From Comamonas odontotermitis (lineage in GTDB: Bacteria > Pseudomonadota > Gammaproteobacteria > Burkholderiales > Burkholderiaceae_C), in assembly GCF_014207855.1 (NCBI RefSeq), contig NZ_JACHKZ010000018.1, positions 1 through 64,000 on the forward strand: a DNA stretch of 64,000 nucleotides. The letters run 5' to 3'. Position 1 is the first letter of the stretch. Each line of letters starts with the position of its first letter. Positions 28,712 through 38,704 of the stretch are shown here, piece after piece. A model generated the notes under the pieces. The model saw only the letters and a list, made by a program, of their open reading frames with translations. It was not told where the DNA came from and made no database searches. Position numbers and translations under genes: made by a program.

Positions 28712-29269
28712 CTATGCCGCCAGGCGCGAGCTTTTGGGCACATGGGCCATCAAAAACTCCATCTGGTCCGCCAGAATGCGGCGGTTGCGCAGAATAAAGT
28801 CTTCCCACAGGCTTGGCGTGTAGGGTGCATACAACAACGGCATGTGGGCTTGTTCTGGTGTGCGGCCTGCCTTGCGATGGTTGCATGATGCACATGCTGT
28901 CACCACATTCATCCAGGTGTCGGGCCCTCTTTGCGATACAGGAATCACATGCTCGCGTGTCAAATGGTCTTCGGCAAACCACTGGCCGCAGTAGGCGCAG
29001 ATCTGGCGGTCCCGGCAGAAAAGCTTGCTGTTGGTGAGCGCCATGCGCATGGCAAACGGATCGATGCTGGGCTTGCCACGCGTGCCAATGATGCTGGCCA
29101 CCTCAATGCGCGATTGCAGGCCGGTGACTGCATTGTGACCACCACGAAAACACGCTACATGCGAGCCCGCTTCCCAGCGAACATCGTCTGCTGCGTAATG
29201 CGTCACCGCCTCCTGCAAAGTGATCCAGGATTGGGGGACGCCGCTTGCCGATAGCTTCAACACCTTCAC
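28712..29269 (-). CDS. HNH endonuclease
   Basis: A 185-aa HNH nuclease. Cys pairs ICAYCGQWF and CASCNHRK flank the core LTREHVIPVSQRGPDTWMNVV, which supplies the HNH catalytic residues and structural zinc. The C-terminus PSLWEDFILRNRRILADQMEFL is typical of a widespread betaproteobacterial chromosomal HNH family whose biological role is not established. The start is taken as the GTG at 29269 because AGGAGG lies exactly 6 bases upstream and the translation from there, KVLKLSASGVPQSWITL, matches the family start. ATG codons further upstream give non-conserved sequence. Confidence 0.88.
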   Translation of the reverse strand: MKVLKLSASGVPQSWITLQEAVTHYAADDVRWEAGSHVACFRGGHNAVTGLQSRIEVASIIGTRGKPSIDPFAMRMALTNSKLFCRDRQICAYCGQWFAEDHLTREHVIPVSQRGPDTWMNVVTACASCNHRKAGRTPEQAHMPLLYAPYTPSLWEDFILRNRRILADQMEFLMAHVPKSSRLAA

Positions 29270-29461
29270 AATGGGCCTCCTGCACATTGGGAATCGATCC
29301 AGATACCGCAGAGCCCGCATGCCATCAAGACACTGGCACCACCATGCCTGCCATGCAGGTGCCGGGCTCCAAGCCATAATGGTCAATATACACTTTTATT
29401 GTGAAATTTGACACCAGCGCGCGGCCAATGCGCGCAAGCCGCTATAAAAACTAAAGCAACG

Positions 29462-30502
29462 ATGAAAATCTTCCGAGGATTCGATCACCCACAGGTCACC
29501 CGCCATTGCGCTGTCACCATTGGCAACTTCGATGGTGTGCACCGCGGCCACCAGGCCATGCTTGCCTTGCTGCGCAGCGAAGCCCAGCGCCGGGGCCTGG
29601 CCAGCTGCGCGCTCACCTTCGAGCCCCATCCACGCGATTACTTTGCCCAGGTCCTGAACAAGCCGGACATGGCGCCCGCCCGCATCTCCACGCTGCGCGA
29701 CAAGCTCGATCAGCTCGCCCAGTGCGGTATCGACCAGACCATTGTGCTGCCCTTCAATGCCCGGCTGGCAGCACAGGCGCCTCAGGCCTTCATTGACGAT
29801 GTGCTGCTGGCGGGCCTGGGCACCGGCTACCTGCTGGTCGGCGATGATTTCCGCTTTGGCCACAAGCGTGCGGGGGACTATGGCATGCTGGTCAGTGCGG
29901 GCCGCCAGCAAGGCTTTGACGTAGCACGCATGAACAGCTACGAATCCGATGGCCTGCGCGTTTCCAGCACAGCGGTGCGCCAGGCGCTGTCGCAAGGGGA
30001 TATGGCTGCGGCCGCCAAACTGCTGGGCTACCCGTATGCGATCTCCGGCCATGTGGTGCACGGGCGCAAGCTGGGCCGCCAGTTGGCCGAGAGCCAGGCA
30101 GGAGCCGGTGACGGTTTTCGGACGCTGAACCTGCGTTTTGACCACTGGAAGCCAGCTGCCAGCGGCATTTTTGTCGTGCTGGTGCATGGCTTGTCCGAGC
30201 ATCCGTTGCCCGGCGTGGCCAATCTCGGCATTCGCCCGTCGCTCGACCCCAACGACGTGAATGGCGGACGTGTGCTGCTGGAAACCCATTGCCTGCAATG
30301 GCCCGCCGAACTGGGTGGGGACGGCGCTTACGGTAAAATCATCCGAGTGGAACTCCTACACAAATTGCACGACGAGCTCAAGTACGACAGTCTCGATGCC
30401 CTCACAGCCGGCATTGCCAAAGATTGCGCGGACGCCCGTGCCTACTTCAACACCCCCACGCACGCCGAAACGCGTCGCCAGACCACGCGCGACCGAATTT
30501 GA
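29462..30502 (+). CDS. ribF: Bifunctional riboflavin kinase / FAD synthetase
   Basis: A 346-aa enzyme making FMN and then FAD. The N-terminal adenylyltransferase domain starts MKIFRGFDHPQVTRHCAVTIGNFDGVHRGHQAML, with the G-N-F-D-G-V-H-R-G-H nucleotidyl motif. It is followed by YLLVGDDFRFGHKRAGDY. The C-terminal riboflavin kinase domain contains GVANLGIRPS. It is the first gene of the conserved ribF-ileS-lspA cluster. No FMN riboswitch is recognisable upstream. Confidence 0.96.
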   Translation: MKIFRGFDHPQVTRHCAVTIGNFDGVHRGHQAMLALLRSEAQRRGLASCALTFEPHPRDYFAQVLNKPDMAPARISTLRDKLDQLAQCGIDQTIVLPFNARLAAQAPQAFIDDVLLAGLGTGYLLVGDDFRFGHKRAGDYGMLVSAGRQQGFDVARMNSYESDGLRVSSTAVRQALSQGDMAAAAKLLGYPYAISGHVVHGRKLGRQLAESQAGAGDGFRTLNLRFDHWKPAASGIFVVLVHGLSEHPLPGVANLGIRPSLDPNDVNGGRVLLETHCLQWPAELGGDGAYGKIIRVELLHKLHDELKYDSLDALTAGIAKDCADARAYFNTPTHAETRRQTTRDRI

Positions 30503-30653
30503 CGCTGACCTTGCTGCGCCCCGCCGCGCAGAAGTCGTCGAAAAAGTGCGTGCCTGCACGCGTCCTGCATCACTTCTGCGCTCACCTATCTCAACCTGAC
30601 CGGCCCCATGGCTCTGCCCCGGATCAGGACCGTGTTTTGCTTTGAAGGTTTCT

Positions 30654-33509
30654 ATGTCCGACAAAACGCCCCATGCAGAAAAAGCCTCTGCATACCGTGC
30701 AACCCTAAACATGCCCGATACGCCTTTCCCGATGCGCGGCGATCTGCCCAAGCGCGAGCCGGGCTGGGTCAAGGAATGGGAAGACAAGGGTCTATACAAG
30801 AAGTTGCGCGATGCCCGCCACGGCGCGCCCATGTTCATCCTGCATGACGGCCCGCCCTACGCTAATGGCAAGATCCACATCGGCCATGCGGTCAACAAGA
30901 TCCTCAAGGACATGATCGTCAAGAGCCGCCAGCTCGAAGGCTACGACGCGCTGTACGTCCCCGGCTGGGACTGCCACGGCCTGCCGATCGAAAACGCCAT
31001 CGAAAAGCTCCATGGCCGCAACCTGCCGCGCGATGAAATGCAGGCCAAGAGCCGCGCCTTTGCCACCGAGCAGATCGAGCAGCAGATGGTGGACTTCAAG
31101 CGCCTGGGCGTACTGGGCGACTGGGATCACCCCTACAAGACCATGAACTACGCCAATGAGGCGCAGGAGTTGCGCGCGCTCAAAAAGGTGATGGAGCGTG
31201 GCTTTGTCTATCGCGGCCTCAAGCCCGTGTACTGGTGCTTCGACTGTGCATCGTCACTCGCCGAGTTCGAGATCGAGTACGCCGACAAGCAAAGCCAGAC
31301 GCTGGATGTGATGTTCCCCGCTGCCGAGCCTGCCAAACTGGCCGCAGCATTCGGCCTGGATAAGCTCGACAAGGAAGCCTTCATCGTCATCTGGACGACG
31401 ACGGCCTGGACGATCCCCGCCAACCAGGCGCTCAACGTCAACCCTGACCTGGAATACAGCCTGGTCGATACCGAGCGGGGCCTGCTGCTTGTGGCGTCTG
31501 CCCTGGTCGAGAAATGCCTCGCGCGCTGGAAGCTTGAAGGCAAGGTACTGGCCACCGCCAAGGGCGAAAAGCTGGACCACATGCCCTTCAAGCACCCCCT
31601 GGCGCATGTGGACAAGGGTTTTGACCGCATCTCGCCCGTCTACCTGGCCGAATACGCCACCGCCGACGACGGCACTGGTATCGTGCACTCGGCGCCCGCT
31701 TATGGCGTGGATGACTTCAACTCCTGCATGGGCAACGGCATGGACTACAAGGACATCCTCAACCCCGTGCAAGGCAATGGCGTATACGCAGCCGATCTGC
31801 CCATGTTTGGCGGCCAGCACATCTGGAAGGCCGTGCCCGTCATCATCGATGCACTCAAGGTGGCAAACCGCCTGCTGGACACCACGACCATCACGCACAG
31901 CTACCCCCATTGCTGGCGCCACAAGACGCCGGTGATCTACCGTGCCGCCGCCCAGTGGTTCATCCGCATGGATGAAGGCGAAGGCGTGTTCACCGACCCG
32001 GCCCAGAAGCCCGAGAAGACTCTGCGGCAGATCGCGCTCGAAGCCATCGACCACACCAGCTTCTACCCCGAGAACGGGCAGGAACGCCTGCGCGCGATGA
32101 TCGCGGGTCGCCCGGACTGGTGCATCTCGCGCCAGCGCTCCTGGGGCGTGCCGATTCCGTTCTTTCTACATATGGACACGGGCGCTCTGCACCCCCGCAC
32201 CATGGAAATCATCGATCAGGCAGCCGCCATGGTCGAAAAAGGCGGTATCGAGGCCTGGAGCCGCGCCACGGCCGAAGAAATTCTGGGCGCCGAGGACGCA
32301 AAGAACTACACCAAGAGCACCGACATCCTGGAGGTCTGGTTCGACTCGGGCAGCACCTTCTGGCACGTGATGCGCGGCACCCATGCCAACATGCACCACG
32401 ACCAGGGGCCCGAGGCAGACCTGTACCTCGAAGGCCACGACCAGCATCGCGGCTGGTTCCACAGCTCGCTGCTGCTGGCATCTGCCATCTTTGGTCGTGC
32501 GCCCTACCGCGGCCTGCTCACGCACGGCTTTACCGTGGACGGCCAGGGCAAGAAGATGTCCAAGTCGCTGGGCAACACCGTCGCGCCGCAGGATGTGAGT
32601 GGCAAGATGGGGGCCGAAATCATCCGCCTGTGGGTGGCCTCTACCGACTACTCGGGCGACCTGGGTATCGACGACAAAATCCTCGCTCGCGTGGTGGATG
32701 CGTACCGCCGCATCCGCAATACGCTGCGTTTCCTGCTGGCCAATACCAGCGATTTCGATCCCGCGACCGAAAGCGTTGACTACAAGGACATGCTGGAGAT
32801 CGACCAGTATGCTCTGGCGCGCGCAGCCCAGCTGCAGAAGGAAATCATCGGCCACTACCAGGTCTATGAATTCCACCCTGTGGTTACCAAGCTGCAGCTG
32901 TTCTGCTCCGAAGACCTGGGCGGCTTCTACCTGGATGTGCTCAAGGACCGCCTCTACACCACGGCGCCCCAGAGCCTGGCGCGCCGCTCGGCACAGACCG
33001 CGCTGCACCAGATCACCCAGGCACTGCTGCGCTGGATGGCGCCTTTCCTGTCGTTCACGGCCGAAGAAGCCTGGAAGATCGTGGGCAACAGCGACACCAT
33101 CTTCCTGGAAAAATTCACCGACCTGCCCGAAGGCGACGACGCCCTGCTCACCAAGTGGACCCGCATCCGCGAAATCCGCGACGTGGTCAACAAGGACATC
33201 GAGACCGTGCGTGGTGAAGGTAAAGTGGGGGCATCGCTGCAGGCAGAGGTCACCGTGGCAGCCCAGCCTGAAGATCTGGCGCTGCTGCAAACACTGGCCG
33301 ATGACCTGAAGTTCGTCTTCATCACGTCCAGCGCCCAAGCCGTGGCAGGCAATGAACTGGCGGTCACCGTCACGCCTTCGGAGCATGCCAAGTGCGAGCG
33401 CTGCTGGCATTACCGCGCCGATGTGGGAGCGAACCCCGAGCACCCGAGCCTGTGCGGCCGTTGCGACAGCAACCTGCATGGCAGTGGTGAAGTACGCACC
33501 AAGGCATAA
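30654..33509 (+). CDS. ileS: Isoleucyl-tRNA synthetase
   Basis: A 951-aa class Ia synthetase. The HIGH motif is H75-I-G-H78 in [16 protein letters not shown] and the KMSKS loop is [12 protein letters not shown]. The editing domain contains the typical [20 protein letters not shown] region ([12 protein letters not shown]). The C-terminal zinc finger has CERCWHYR and CGRCDSN. The ATG at 30654 has AAGG 5 bases upstream; an in-frame TTG 4 codons earlier is less likely. It lies between ribF and lspA, the classic proteobacterial order. Confidence 0.97.
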   Translation: MSDKTPHAEKASAYRATLNMPDTPFPMRGDLPKREPGWVKEWEDKGLYKKLRDARHGAPMFILHDGPPYANGKIHIGHAVNKILKDMIVKSRQLEGYDALYVPGWDCHGLPIENAIEKLHGRNLPRDEMQAKSRAFATEQIEQQMVDFKRLGVLGDWDHPYKTMNYANEAQELRALKKVMERGFVYRGLKPVYWCFDCASSLAEFEIEYADKQSQTLDVMFPAAEPAKLAAAFGLDKLDKEAFIVIWTTTAWTIPANQALNVNPDLEYSLVDTERGLLLVASALVEKCLARWKLEGKVLATAKGEKLDHMPFKHPLAHVDKGFDRISPVYLAEYATADDGTGIVHSAPAYGVDDFNSCMGNGMDYKDILNPVQGNGVYAADLPMFGGQHIWKAVPVIIDALKVANRLLDTTTITHSYPHCWRHKTPVIYRAAAQWFIRMDEGEGVFTDPAQKPEKTLRQIALEAIDHTSFYPENGQERLRAMIAGRPDWCISRQRSWGVPIPFFLHMDTGALHPRTMEIIDQAAAMVEKGGIEAWSRATAEEILGAEDAKNYTKSTDILEVWFDSGSTFWHVMRGTHANMHHDQGPEADLYLEGHDQHRGWFHSSLLLASAIFGRAPYRGLLTHGFTVDGQGKKMSKSLGNTVAPQDVSGKMGAEIIRLWVASTDYSGDLGIDDKILARVVDAYRRIRNTLRFLLANTSDFDPATESVDYKDMLEIDQYALARAAQLQKEIIGHYQVYEFHPVVTKLQLFCSEDLGGFYLDVLKDRLYTTAPQSLARRSAQTALHQITQALLRWMAPFLSFTAEEAWKIVGNSDTIFLEKFTDLPEGDDALLTKWTRIREIRDVVNKDIETVRGEGKVGASLQAEVTVAAQPEDLALLQTLADDLKFVFITSSAQAVAGNELAVTVTPSEHAKCERCWHYRADVGANPEHPSLCGRCDSNLHGSGEVRTKA

Positions 33510-33590
33510 ACGCCTTGCTGCAAAAAAAGTGAGTTGTTTGCGCCTGCTCGCCAATATTCTCCATATCAAACGATTTTGAAAATATTGCAC

Positions 33591-33617
33591 AGCAAGCGCT
33601 GACAGCTATCAAAACCA
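33591..33617 (+). repeat. AGCGCTGACAGCTATCAAAAC short repeat
   Basis: CAAGCGCTGACAGCTATCAAAACC in the ileS-lspA gap, just upstream of the lspA start. It combines the AGCGCT, CAGCTAT and CTATCAAAAC parts found separately in other copies. Confidence 0.6.
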
Positions 33618-33633
33618 TTGCACCCAAAGTGAC

Positions 33634-34137
33634 ATGAGCAACAAGCAGATGACGGGAAAACGCGCTTTCGCGCTGTGGCTGGCCCTGGCCGCCGTGCTGT
33701 TCTGGCTGGACCAGTGGAGCAAGGAATGGATTCTGTCCCACTACCAGCTGGGCGAATACACCACCATCACCAGCTTTTTCAATATCGTACGTGCACACAA
33801 CCCTGGTGCGGCATTCTCATTTCTCGCCACCGCTGGCGGCTGGCAGCGCTGGCTGTTCACCGGCATCGGCGTCGTAGTGGGCGTCGTCATTGCATGGCAA
33901 CTGTACAAATACAGCCATAAAACGCTGTTCTGCTTGTCACTCAGCTGCATTCTGGGCGGTGCCATTGGCAATGTGGTTGACCGCATGCGCCACGGCTACG
34001 TGGTGGACATGCTCGACTTCCACTGGGCGGGCAGCCACTTTCCCGCCTTCAACCTGGCCGATACCGCCATCACCATTGGCGCCATTCTGCTGATTCTGGA
34101 TGAATTGCTGCGCATGAAGCGCGGAGACACAGCCTAA
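33634..34137 (+). CDS. lspA: Lipoprotein signal peptidase (signal peptidase II)
   Basis: A 167-aa inner-membrane aspartyl protease that removes the signal peptide of diacylglyceryl-prolipoproteins. It has four membrane helices. The catalytic aspartates are D125 in [11 protein letters not shown] and D143 in [11 protein letters not shown], and the conserved NPGAAFSFL segment is at about 56-64. It acts on lipoproteins such as LolB encoded here. A terminator follows at 34174-34207. Confidence 0.96.
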   Translation: MSNKQMTGKRAFALWLALAAVLFWLDQWSKEWILSHYQLGEYTTITSFFNIVRAHNPGAAFSFLATAGGWQRWLFTGIGVVVGVVIAWQLYKYSHKTLFCLSLSCILGGAIGNVVDRMRHGYVVDMLDFHWAGSHFPAFNLADTAITIGAILLILDELLRMKRGDTA

Positions 34138-34173
34138 AGACTTGGCCGCGCGCACCTCGCCGCACCCGCATTC

Positions 34174-34207
34174 AAAACCGCCCTCGCCCAACGATGGCGG
34201 TTTTTTT
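34174..34207 (+). terminator. Intrinsic terminator after lspA
   Basis: AAAACCGCC (34174-34182) pairs with the GGCGGTTTT that begins at 34196, and T7 runs to 34207. Confidence 0.9.
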
Positions 34208-34404
34208 ACATCTGCTGTCCTCGCAAAAAGCCACCCAGCGGCCCTCTGCGCCCTCAACTGCGAGAGCCAGTCGCTATCCAGGTAAAACGGCCGATCTGCA
34301 GCTGCGGTTGCAAGCGCATTGTCAAAAACAAAGAAAAATGACTGCTATGGCGTACGCCCTACAACAATTTGCTGCTATCAGGGGTATAGTGTTCGGTTCG
34401 CTTT

Positions 34405-36066
34405 ATGAAACACCTGCTCAATCTTCTTGCCGCCATTGCGCTGCTGGTCTGGGGGTCTCATATGGTGCGCACAGGGGTGTTGCGCGTCTTTGGCGCCAAC
34501 CTCCGCAACCTGCTCGCGCGCAGTATGAGCAACCGTTTCACCGCCATGCTTTCGGGCATCGGGGTGACCGCACTTGTGCAATCGAGCACCGCCACCTCGC
34601 TGATGACTGCCTCCTTCGTAGGGCAAGGCATGATTCCGCTCACCGCTGCCCTGGCCGTGATGCGGGGAGCCGACGTGGGCACCGCCTTGATGGCTGTGCT
34701 GTTCTCCACTGACTTGTCGTGGCTGTCGCCGCTGCTCATCTTCATGGGGGTGGTGCTATTCATCTCCAAGCAGGATTCCACCGCTGGCCGTGTGGGGCGC
34801 GTCTTCATTGGCCTGGGCCTCATGCTGCTCGCGCTGCGCCTGATTGTGGAGGCGACGGAGCCGCTATTGGCATCCGAAGCCGTGCGCACCTTGCTCGTCA
34901 GCGTCAAGAGCGACTTCTTCATGGAGCTGCTGCTGGGCGCCATTCTGGCCATCGTCGCCTACTCCAGCCTGGCCATCGTGCTCCTGATTGCCGCCATGGC
35001 CGCCTCGGGCGCCATCACGGCCGACATGTCGCTGGGCCTGGTACTGGGCGCCAATCTGGGCAGCGGCGTGCTCGCCGTGCTGCAAACCGCCAAGTCGTCC
35101 ATCGAAGTGCGCCAAGTCACCGTAGGCAACCTCATCTTCAAGATCCTGGGCATTGCCATCGTCGCGCCATTCTCCGGCCTGTGGACAATCTACGCCGCGC
35201 CCTATATCAATGATGCCGGGCGTTCGGCCGTTCTGTTCCACCTCGCTTTCAACATTCTCAATAGCCTGGGCTTCATCTGGTTCACCGGCATCATCAGCGA
35301 CTGGATGCGCAAGCTGCTGCCCAAGGAAGACGCCGCCAAGAGTGGCCCGCAACGCCCGCGCCATCTGGATCCATCTGCGCTGTCCACACCCTCTCTTGCC
35401 ATATCGTGCGCGGCCCGCGAAGCGCTGCACCAGGCAGACGTTGTCGAATCCATGCTGATCGGCCTGCACAACGTGGTGCAGACCGACAACCAGCAGCTCT
35501 CGCAAGACCTGCGCAAGCTCGACGACACCGTCGATGAACTGTACTCGGCCATCAAGTACTACATGACCAAGATCTCGCGCGCCGAACTGGACGAGCGCGA
35601 AAGCCAACGCTGGACAGAAATCATCAATTTCACCATCAACATGGAGCAGATCGGCGACATCATCGAACGCGTGCTCACCGATGTGGAAAACAAGAAAATC
35701 AAGAAGCGCCGCCAGTTCAGCAAGGCGGGTATGGAAGAGATCAACGAACTGCACGCCCACCTGCTGGACAACCTGCGCCTGGCGATGAGCGTTTTCCTGA
35801 CCGGCAACGTGCGAGATGCGCAAAAACTGCTGGAAGAAAAGGCGCGCTTTCGTGATCTGGAGCTGGCCTACTCTGCGTCACACCTGGAGCGCCTGTCGCA
35901 CAACACTGTGCAAAGCATCGAAACCAGCTCGCTGCACATTGACCTCATCAGCGATCTGAAACGCATCAACTCCCTGCTGTGCTCGGTGGCCTACCCCATT
36001 TTGGAATCCGCCGGCGCCCTGGCCCACAGCCGCCTCAAGGACGACCCCGAGCCCACGCGCCACTGA
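34405..36066 (+). CDS. Na/Pi-cotransporter family protein with PhoU-like C-terminus
   Basis: A 553-aa protein. The N-terminal about 310 residues are the NptA/YjbB (SLC34-like) membrane domain, with the repeat motif TALVQSSTATSLMTASFVGQG. In the second inverted half the matching position reads VAYSSLAIVLLIAAMA, a weaker form of the Q-S-S-S motif. Residues about 330-545 are helical and PhoU-like (LDDTVDELYSAIKYYMTKI and EQIGDIIERVLTDVENK). It probably moves phosphate with sodium, with the PhoU-like part regulatory. It stands alone in the cluster without pst or pho genes, and no clear ribosome site is seen. Confidence 0.9.
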   Translation: MKHLLNLLAAIALLVWGSHMVRTGVLRVFGANLRNLLARSMSNRFTAMLSGIGVTALVQSSTATSLMTASFVGQGMIPLTAALAVMRGADVGTALMAVLFSTDLSWLSPLLIFMGVVLFISKQDSTAGRVGRVFIGLGLMLLALRLIVEATEPLLASEAVRTLLVSVKSDFFMELLLGAILAIVAYSSLAIVLLIAAMAASGAITADMSLGLVLGANLGSGVLAVLQTAKSSIEVRQVTVGNLIFKILGIAIVAPFSGLWTIYAAPYINDAGRSAVLFHLAFNILNSLGFIWFTGIISDWMRKLLPKEDAAKSGPQRPRHLDPSALSTPSLAISCAAREALHQADVVESMLIGLHNVVQTDNQQLSQDLRKLDDTVDELYSAIKYYMTKISRAELDERESQRWTEIINFTINMEQIGDIIERVLTDVENKKIKKRRQFSKAGMEEINELHAHLLDNLRLAMSVFLTGNVRDAQKLLEEKARFRDLELAYSASHLERLSHNTVQSIETSSLHIDLISDLKRINSLLCSVAYPILESAGALAHSRLKDDPEPTRH

Positions 36067-36161
36067 CGGGAGGTCAGTTGCCAGAGTCAATCCTGGAAGC
36101 AAGGCCGATTTGGCATACAATGCCAGCTGTTTTCTGCGCCCCACTCGCGCAGCAATGACAA

Positions 36162-36251
36162 GGAAGCGTGGCAGAGTGGTTGAATGCACCGGTCTTGAAA
36201 ACCGGCGATGGTGAAAGCCATCCGTGAGTTCGAATCTCACCGCTTCCGCCA
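36162..36251 (+). tRNA. tRNA-Ser (anticodon UGA)
   Basis: A 90-nt class II tRNA with acceptor GGAAGCG pairing with CGCTTCC, discriminator G and encoded CCA. The anticodon loop CTTGAAA holds TGA at 36196-36198. A long variable arm (GATGGTGAAAGCCATC) supports serine. TACAAT at 36116-36121 is a plausible -10, and a terminator follows at 36261-36298. Confidence 0.95.
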
Positions 36252-36260
36252 GAAATTTGA

Positions 36261-36298
36261 AAAAAGCACTCGGCTTGCAACAGCGGCGAGTGCTTTTT
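36261..36298 (+). terminator. Intrinsic terminator of tRNA-Ser
   Basis: AAAAAGCACTCG (36261-36272) pairs with CGAGTGCTTTTT (36287-36298). The A-run also allows termination for the convergent dioxygenase gene. Confidence 0.88.
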
Positions 36299-36333
36299 GC
36301 ATTTCTATAGCCTCCGAGAAGACTTGCTCCCTC

Positions 36334-37224
36334 TCAAGCGCCAAACTGCAGACAACGCATGCTAAGCGTGCCGCTCTGAAACCCCTCGTACATCTGCATG
36401 GGTGCAGCGCTGCCCTGTGCCGCTCCAAGTGCGTACAGCAAAGGCCAGTAATGATCTGGTGTAGGCACTGCCATCTTGGCGGAAGCCTGCAACTGCTGGT
36501 AATTCAGCAGCGCCTGATCATCGCGTGCCAGCAAAGCCTTCTTGACAACATCATCGAACTGCTGCGCCCAGTCGCGCGCCGCCATCAGGCCTTCAGGAGC
36601 GCCCCGCACCGTTGCCCGCAGGTTGTGCACGATATTGCCACTGCCGATGATCAGCACCCCCTTTTCACGCAGGGCGGCCAGTTCGCGCCCCACGGCGTAG
36701 TGGTACGCAGCGGGCTGGTCGTAATCGATCGACACCTGGAACACCGGCACATCTGCCTGGGGGAACAGATGATGCAGCACCGTCCAAGTGCCGTGGTCCA
36801 ATCCCCACTGATCCGTCAGCTGGGCCTTGCCCGTGCGTACCAATGCAGCAGCTTCGGCAGCCATGGCGGGGTGGCCCGGGGCGGGGTACTGCATCTCCTG
36901 CAAGGCAGCAGGAAAGCCTGAAAAATCATGAATGGTGCGTGGCTTTTCGTTGACAGTAACCCCCGTGGAGCCGCGCGTCAGCCAATGGGCGGACACCACC
37001 AGAATAGCGGCGGGTTTTGCCAGCTTGCTGCCCCAGCTAGACAGCGTATGGGTAAAGGTATTGCTGCTGACCGCATTCATCGGACTGCCATGACCAATGA
37101 ACAACACTGGCATTTTGCCGGCAGGCACGGGCGCACTGCGCGCCAAAGCCTCGCTCAAAGGCGTCAGCCCGGCCATGACAGCACCAAGGCTGCCAGACAA
37201 CAGAAGAGAACGGCGGGAGTACAT
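36334..37224 (-). CDS. Class III extradiol dioxygenase (4,5-DOPA dioxygenase/YgiD-like) with Tat signal
   Basis: A 296-aa protein of the DODA family, metal-dependent enzymes that open catechol rings. Conserved metal-site regions are visible as LFIGHGSPMNAV, LVVSAHW, HDFSGFP and IIGSGNIVHNLRA. Unlike most family members it starts with an export signal, MYSRRSLLLSGSLGAVMAGL, whose S-R-R-S-L-L fits the twin-arginine motif, so it would fold in the cytoplasm and act in the periplasm. Translation from 37224 lacks a Shine-Dalgarno; an ATG 17 codons earlier is less likely. The true substrate is unknown. Confidence 0.88.
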   Translation of the reverse strand: MYSRRSLLLSGSLGAVMAGLTPLSEALARSAPVPAGKMPVLFIGHGSPMNAVSSNTFTHTLSSWGSKLAKPAAILVVSAHWLTRGSTGVTVNEKPRTIHDFSGFPAALQEMQYPAPGHPAMAAEAAALVRTGKAQLTDQWGLDHGTWTVLHHLFPQADVPVFQVSIDYDQPAAYHYAVGRELAALREKGVLIIGSGNIVHNLRATVRGAPEGLMAARDWAQQFDDVVKKALLARDDQALLNYQQLQASAKMAVPTPDHYWPLLYALGAAQGSAAPMQMYEGFQSGTLSMRCLQFGA

Positions 37225-37286
37225 AGAAAAGGAAAGTAGCAGACGGCCCCGGTCAGAGCCAGGGCTGCGATGCAAGTTCCCGCCCC

Positions 37287-37318
37287 AAAAAACAAAAGGC
37301 CTGCCACTGGCAAGCCTT
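37287..37318 (-). terminator. Intrinsic terminator downstream of the CAU tRNA
   Basis: On the minus strand AAGGC-T-TGCC-AGT-GGCA-G-GCCTT forms a hairpin followed by TTGTTTTTT. It lies just after the tRNA at 37343-37419. Confidence 0.8.
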
Positions 37319-37342
37319 GTTCTTCTCCCAGGCAGCGGTCAC

Positions 37343-37419
37343 TGGTAGGGCGTGACAGACTTGAACTGTCGACCAAAGGATTATGAGTCCTCTGCTCTAA
37401 CCAACTGAGCTAACGCCCC
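37343..37419 (-). tRNA. tRNA with CAU anticodon (elongator Met or Ile2)
   Basis: A 77-nt cloverleaf read on the minus strand. The acceptor is GGGGCGT with ACGCCCT and discriminator A, with encoded CCA. The D arm is GCTC-AGTTGGTTA-GAGC, and the anticodon stem is GAGGA/TCCTT with loop CTCATAA. The T arm is GACAG-TTCAAGT-CTGTC. The anticodon CAU alone cannot distinguish elongator Met from lysidine-modified Ile2. It is not initiator-like, because the acceptor starts with a G-U pair and the anticodon stem lacks the three G-C pairs. Confidence 0.92.
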
Positions 37420-37460
37420 AGCACCACCACCCTTGCAGGTGAAGCTAGGCATTCTAGCGT

Positions 37461-38462
37461 CTATTTGGAATGGCTCAGCGCGTTGGAAACCAGCTTTGAG
37501 GTGATTCCAACAATCTGGATCATCTTTTCATACGGCATGCGCTTGGGGCCAATCACCCCCAGAGTGCCTACAATCTTGCCGTTGACTTGGTAAGGCGTGC
37601 TCACCACCGACAGCTCCTGCACCGGCAGAATCTGGCTTTCGCCGCCGATATAGATCTGCACGCCTTCGGCACGGTTGGAACTCTCGAGCAGATGCAGAAT
37701 CTGCGTTTTCTGCTCAAACAGGTCAAACGCGCGGCGCAGATTGGTCATGTCGTTGCTGAAATCGCTGACGGCCAGCAGATTGCGCTCGCCAGCAATGACC
37801 AGCTCGTCCTGCGCCTGGTCCTCATCCGCCCCGACATGAACCGCTGCCAGCATCAGTGCGCCAATCTCGTCGCGCAGCTTTTCCACCTCTTTGCGCAACA
37901 GCTGGCGCACCTGGTCAATCGCCAGGCCCGCATAGTGTGCGTTCAGGTAGTTGGCCGTCTCGATCAGCTGGCTTTGCGAGTAATCGGATTCGGTAAAGAT
38001 CACGCGGTTCTGCACATCGCCATCAGGCGAGACCAGAATCACCAGAATGCGCTTTTCAGACAACCGCAAGAATTCGATATGCCGAAAGGATGAGCTTTTG
38101 CGCGGCGCCTGCACCACGCCCACAAACTGAGACAGATCGGAGAGCACGCCAGCGGCACTCGCAATCACCTTTTGAGGCTGTTCAGGCGCAATCTCCGCCG
38201 ATACCACCTGATCCTGTTCGACCGTCAGCATCGTGTCGACAAACAAGCGGTAGCCCTTCGCAGTAGGCACCCGGCCAGCAGAGGTGTGGGGGCTGGCGAT
38301 CAGGCCCAATCCCTCCAGATCAGCCATCACATTGCGGATGGTGGCAGAAGACAGATCGAGGCCAGACGCCTGCGTGAGCGCACGCGACCCCACCGGGTGG
38401 CCATCCGCTATGTAGCGTTCCACCAGGGTTTTCAGCAACAACCGGGCGCGATCATCGAGCAT
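37461..38462 (-). CDS. hrcA: Heat-inducible transcription repressor HrcA
   Basis: A 333-aa repressor of groE/dnaK-type heat-shock operons that binds CIRCE. The N-terminal winged HTH is [25 protein letters not shown] and [30 protein letters not shown], a family hallmark. The C-terminal part contains the sensing domain and the final [22 protein letters not shown]. No CIRCE is visible at its own promoter. TAAAAT lies only 6 bases before the ATG and no ribosome site is present, so the transcript could be leaderless. It is divergent from the insert before nadK. Confidence 0.96.
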   Translation of the reverse strand: MLDDRARLLLKTLVERYIADGHPVGSRALTQASGLDLSSATIRNVMADLEGLGLIASPHTSAGRVPTAKGYRLFVDTMLTVEQDQVVSAEIAPEQPQKVIASAAGVLSDLSQFVGVVQAPRKSSSFRHIEFLRLSEKRILVILVSPDGDVQNRVIFTESDYSQSQLIETANYLNAHYAGLAIDQVRQLLRKEVEKLRDEIGALMLAAVHVGADEDQAQDELVIAGERNLLAVSDFSNDMTNLRRAFDLFEQKTQILHLLESSNRAEGVQIYIGGESQILPVQELSVVSTPYQVNGKIVGTLGVIGPKRMPYEKMIQIVGITSKLVSNALSHSK

Positions 38463-38704
38463 GGGGGCATTTTACTTGTGTAATTTAGTCACCAATCTGC
38501 CACGTTACACACTCATTTGATGCCCGAGATCGGCGATGAACGGCCATCTAGTCATTGGTCTTCTGTCCTCACCAAAGGCCTAGATCAAAATTTTTAGGTT
38601 TTTCTAAACACTGCAACATCCAATTCACCTGTCGAACCGCAAGCTCATACAGTTAGGTGAACTAGACATGACCGTTGCATGTCTTCTACATCTAGTCAGC
38701 CATC

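Noticed and set aside
29270..29461. Possible FMN riboswitch upstream of ribF
   Set aside because: None of the conserved RFN-element blocks can be found in the short gap before ribF.
32166..33590. 474-codon minus-strand frame opposite ileS
   Set aside because: It overlaps a certain isoleucyl-tRNA synthetase and has a low-complexity His/Gln/Val-rich translation without motifs.
38463..38520. CIRCE operator at hrcA
   Set aside because: The region has a GTGTAA/TTACAC pair but not the TTAGCACTC-N9-GAGTGCTAA pattern.
38545..38698. CATCTAGTCA direct repeats as attachment sites
   Set aside because: Only 10 bp long, with no integrase or tRNA end nearby. Kept only as a side note in the insert finding.
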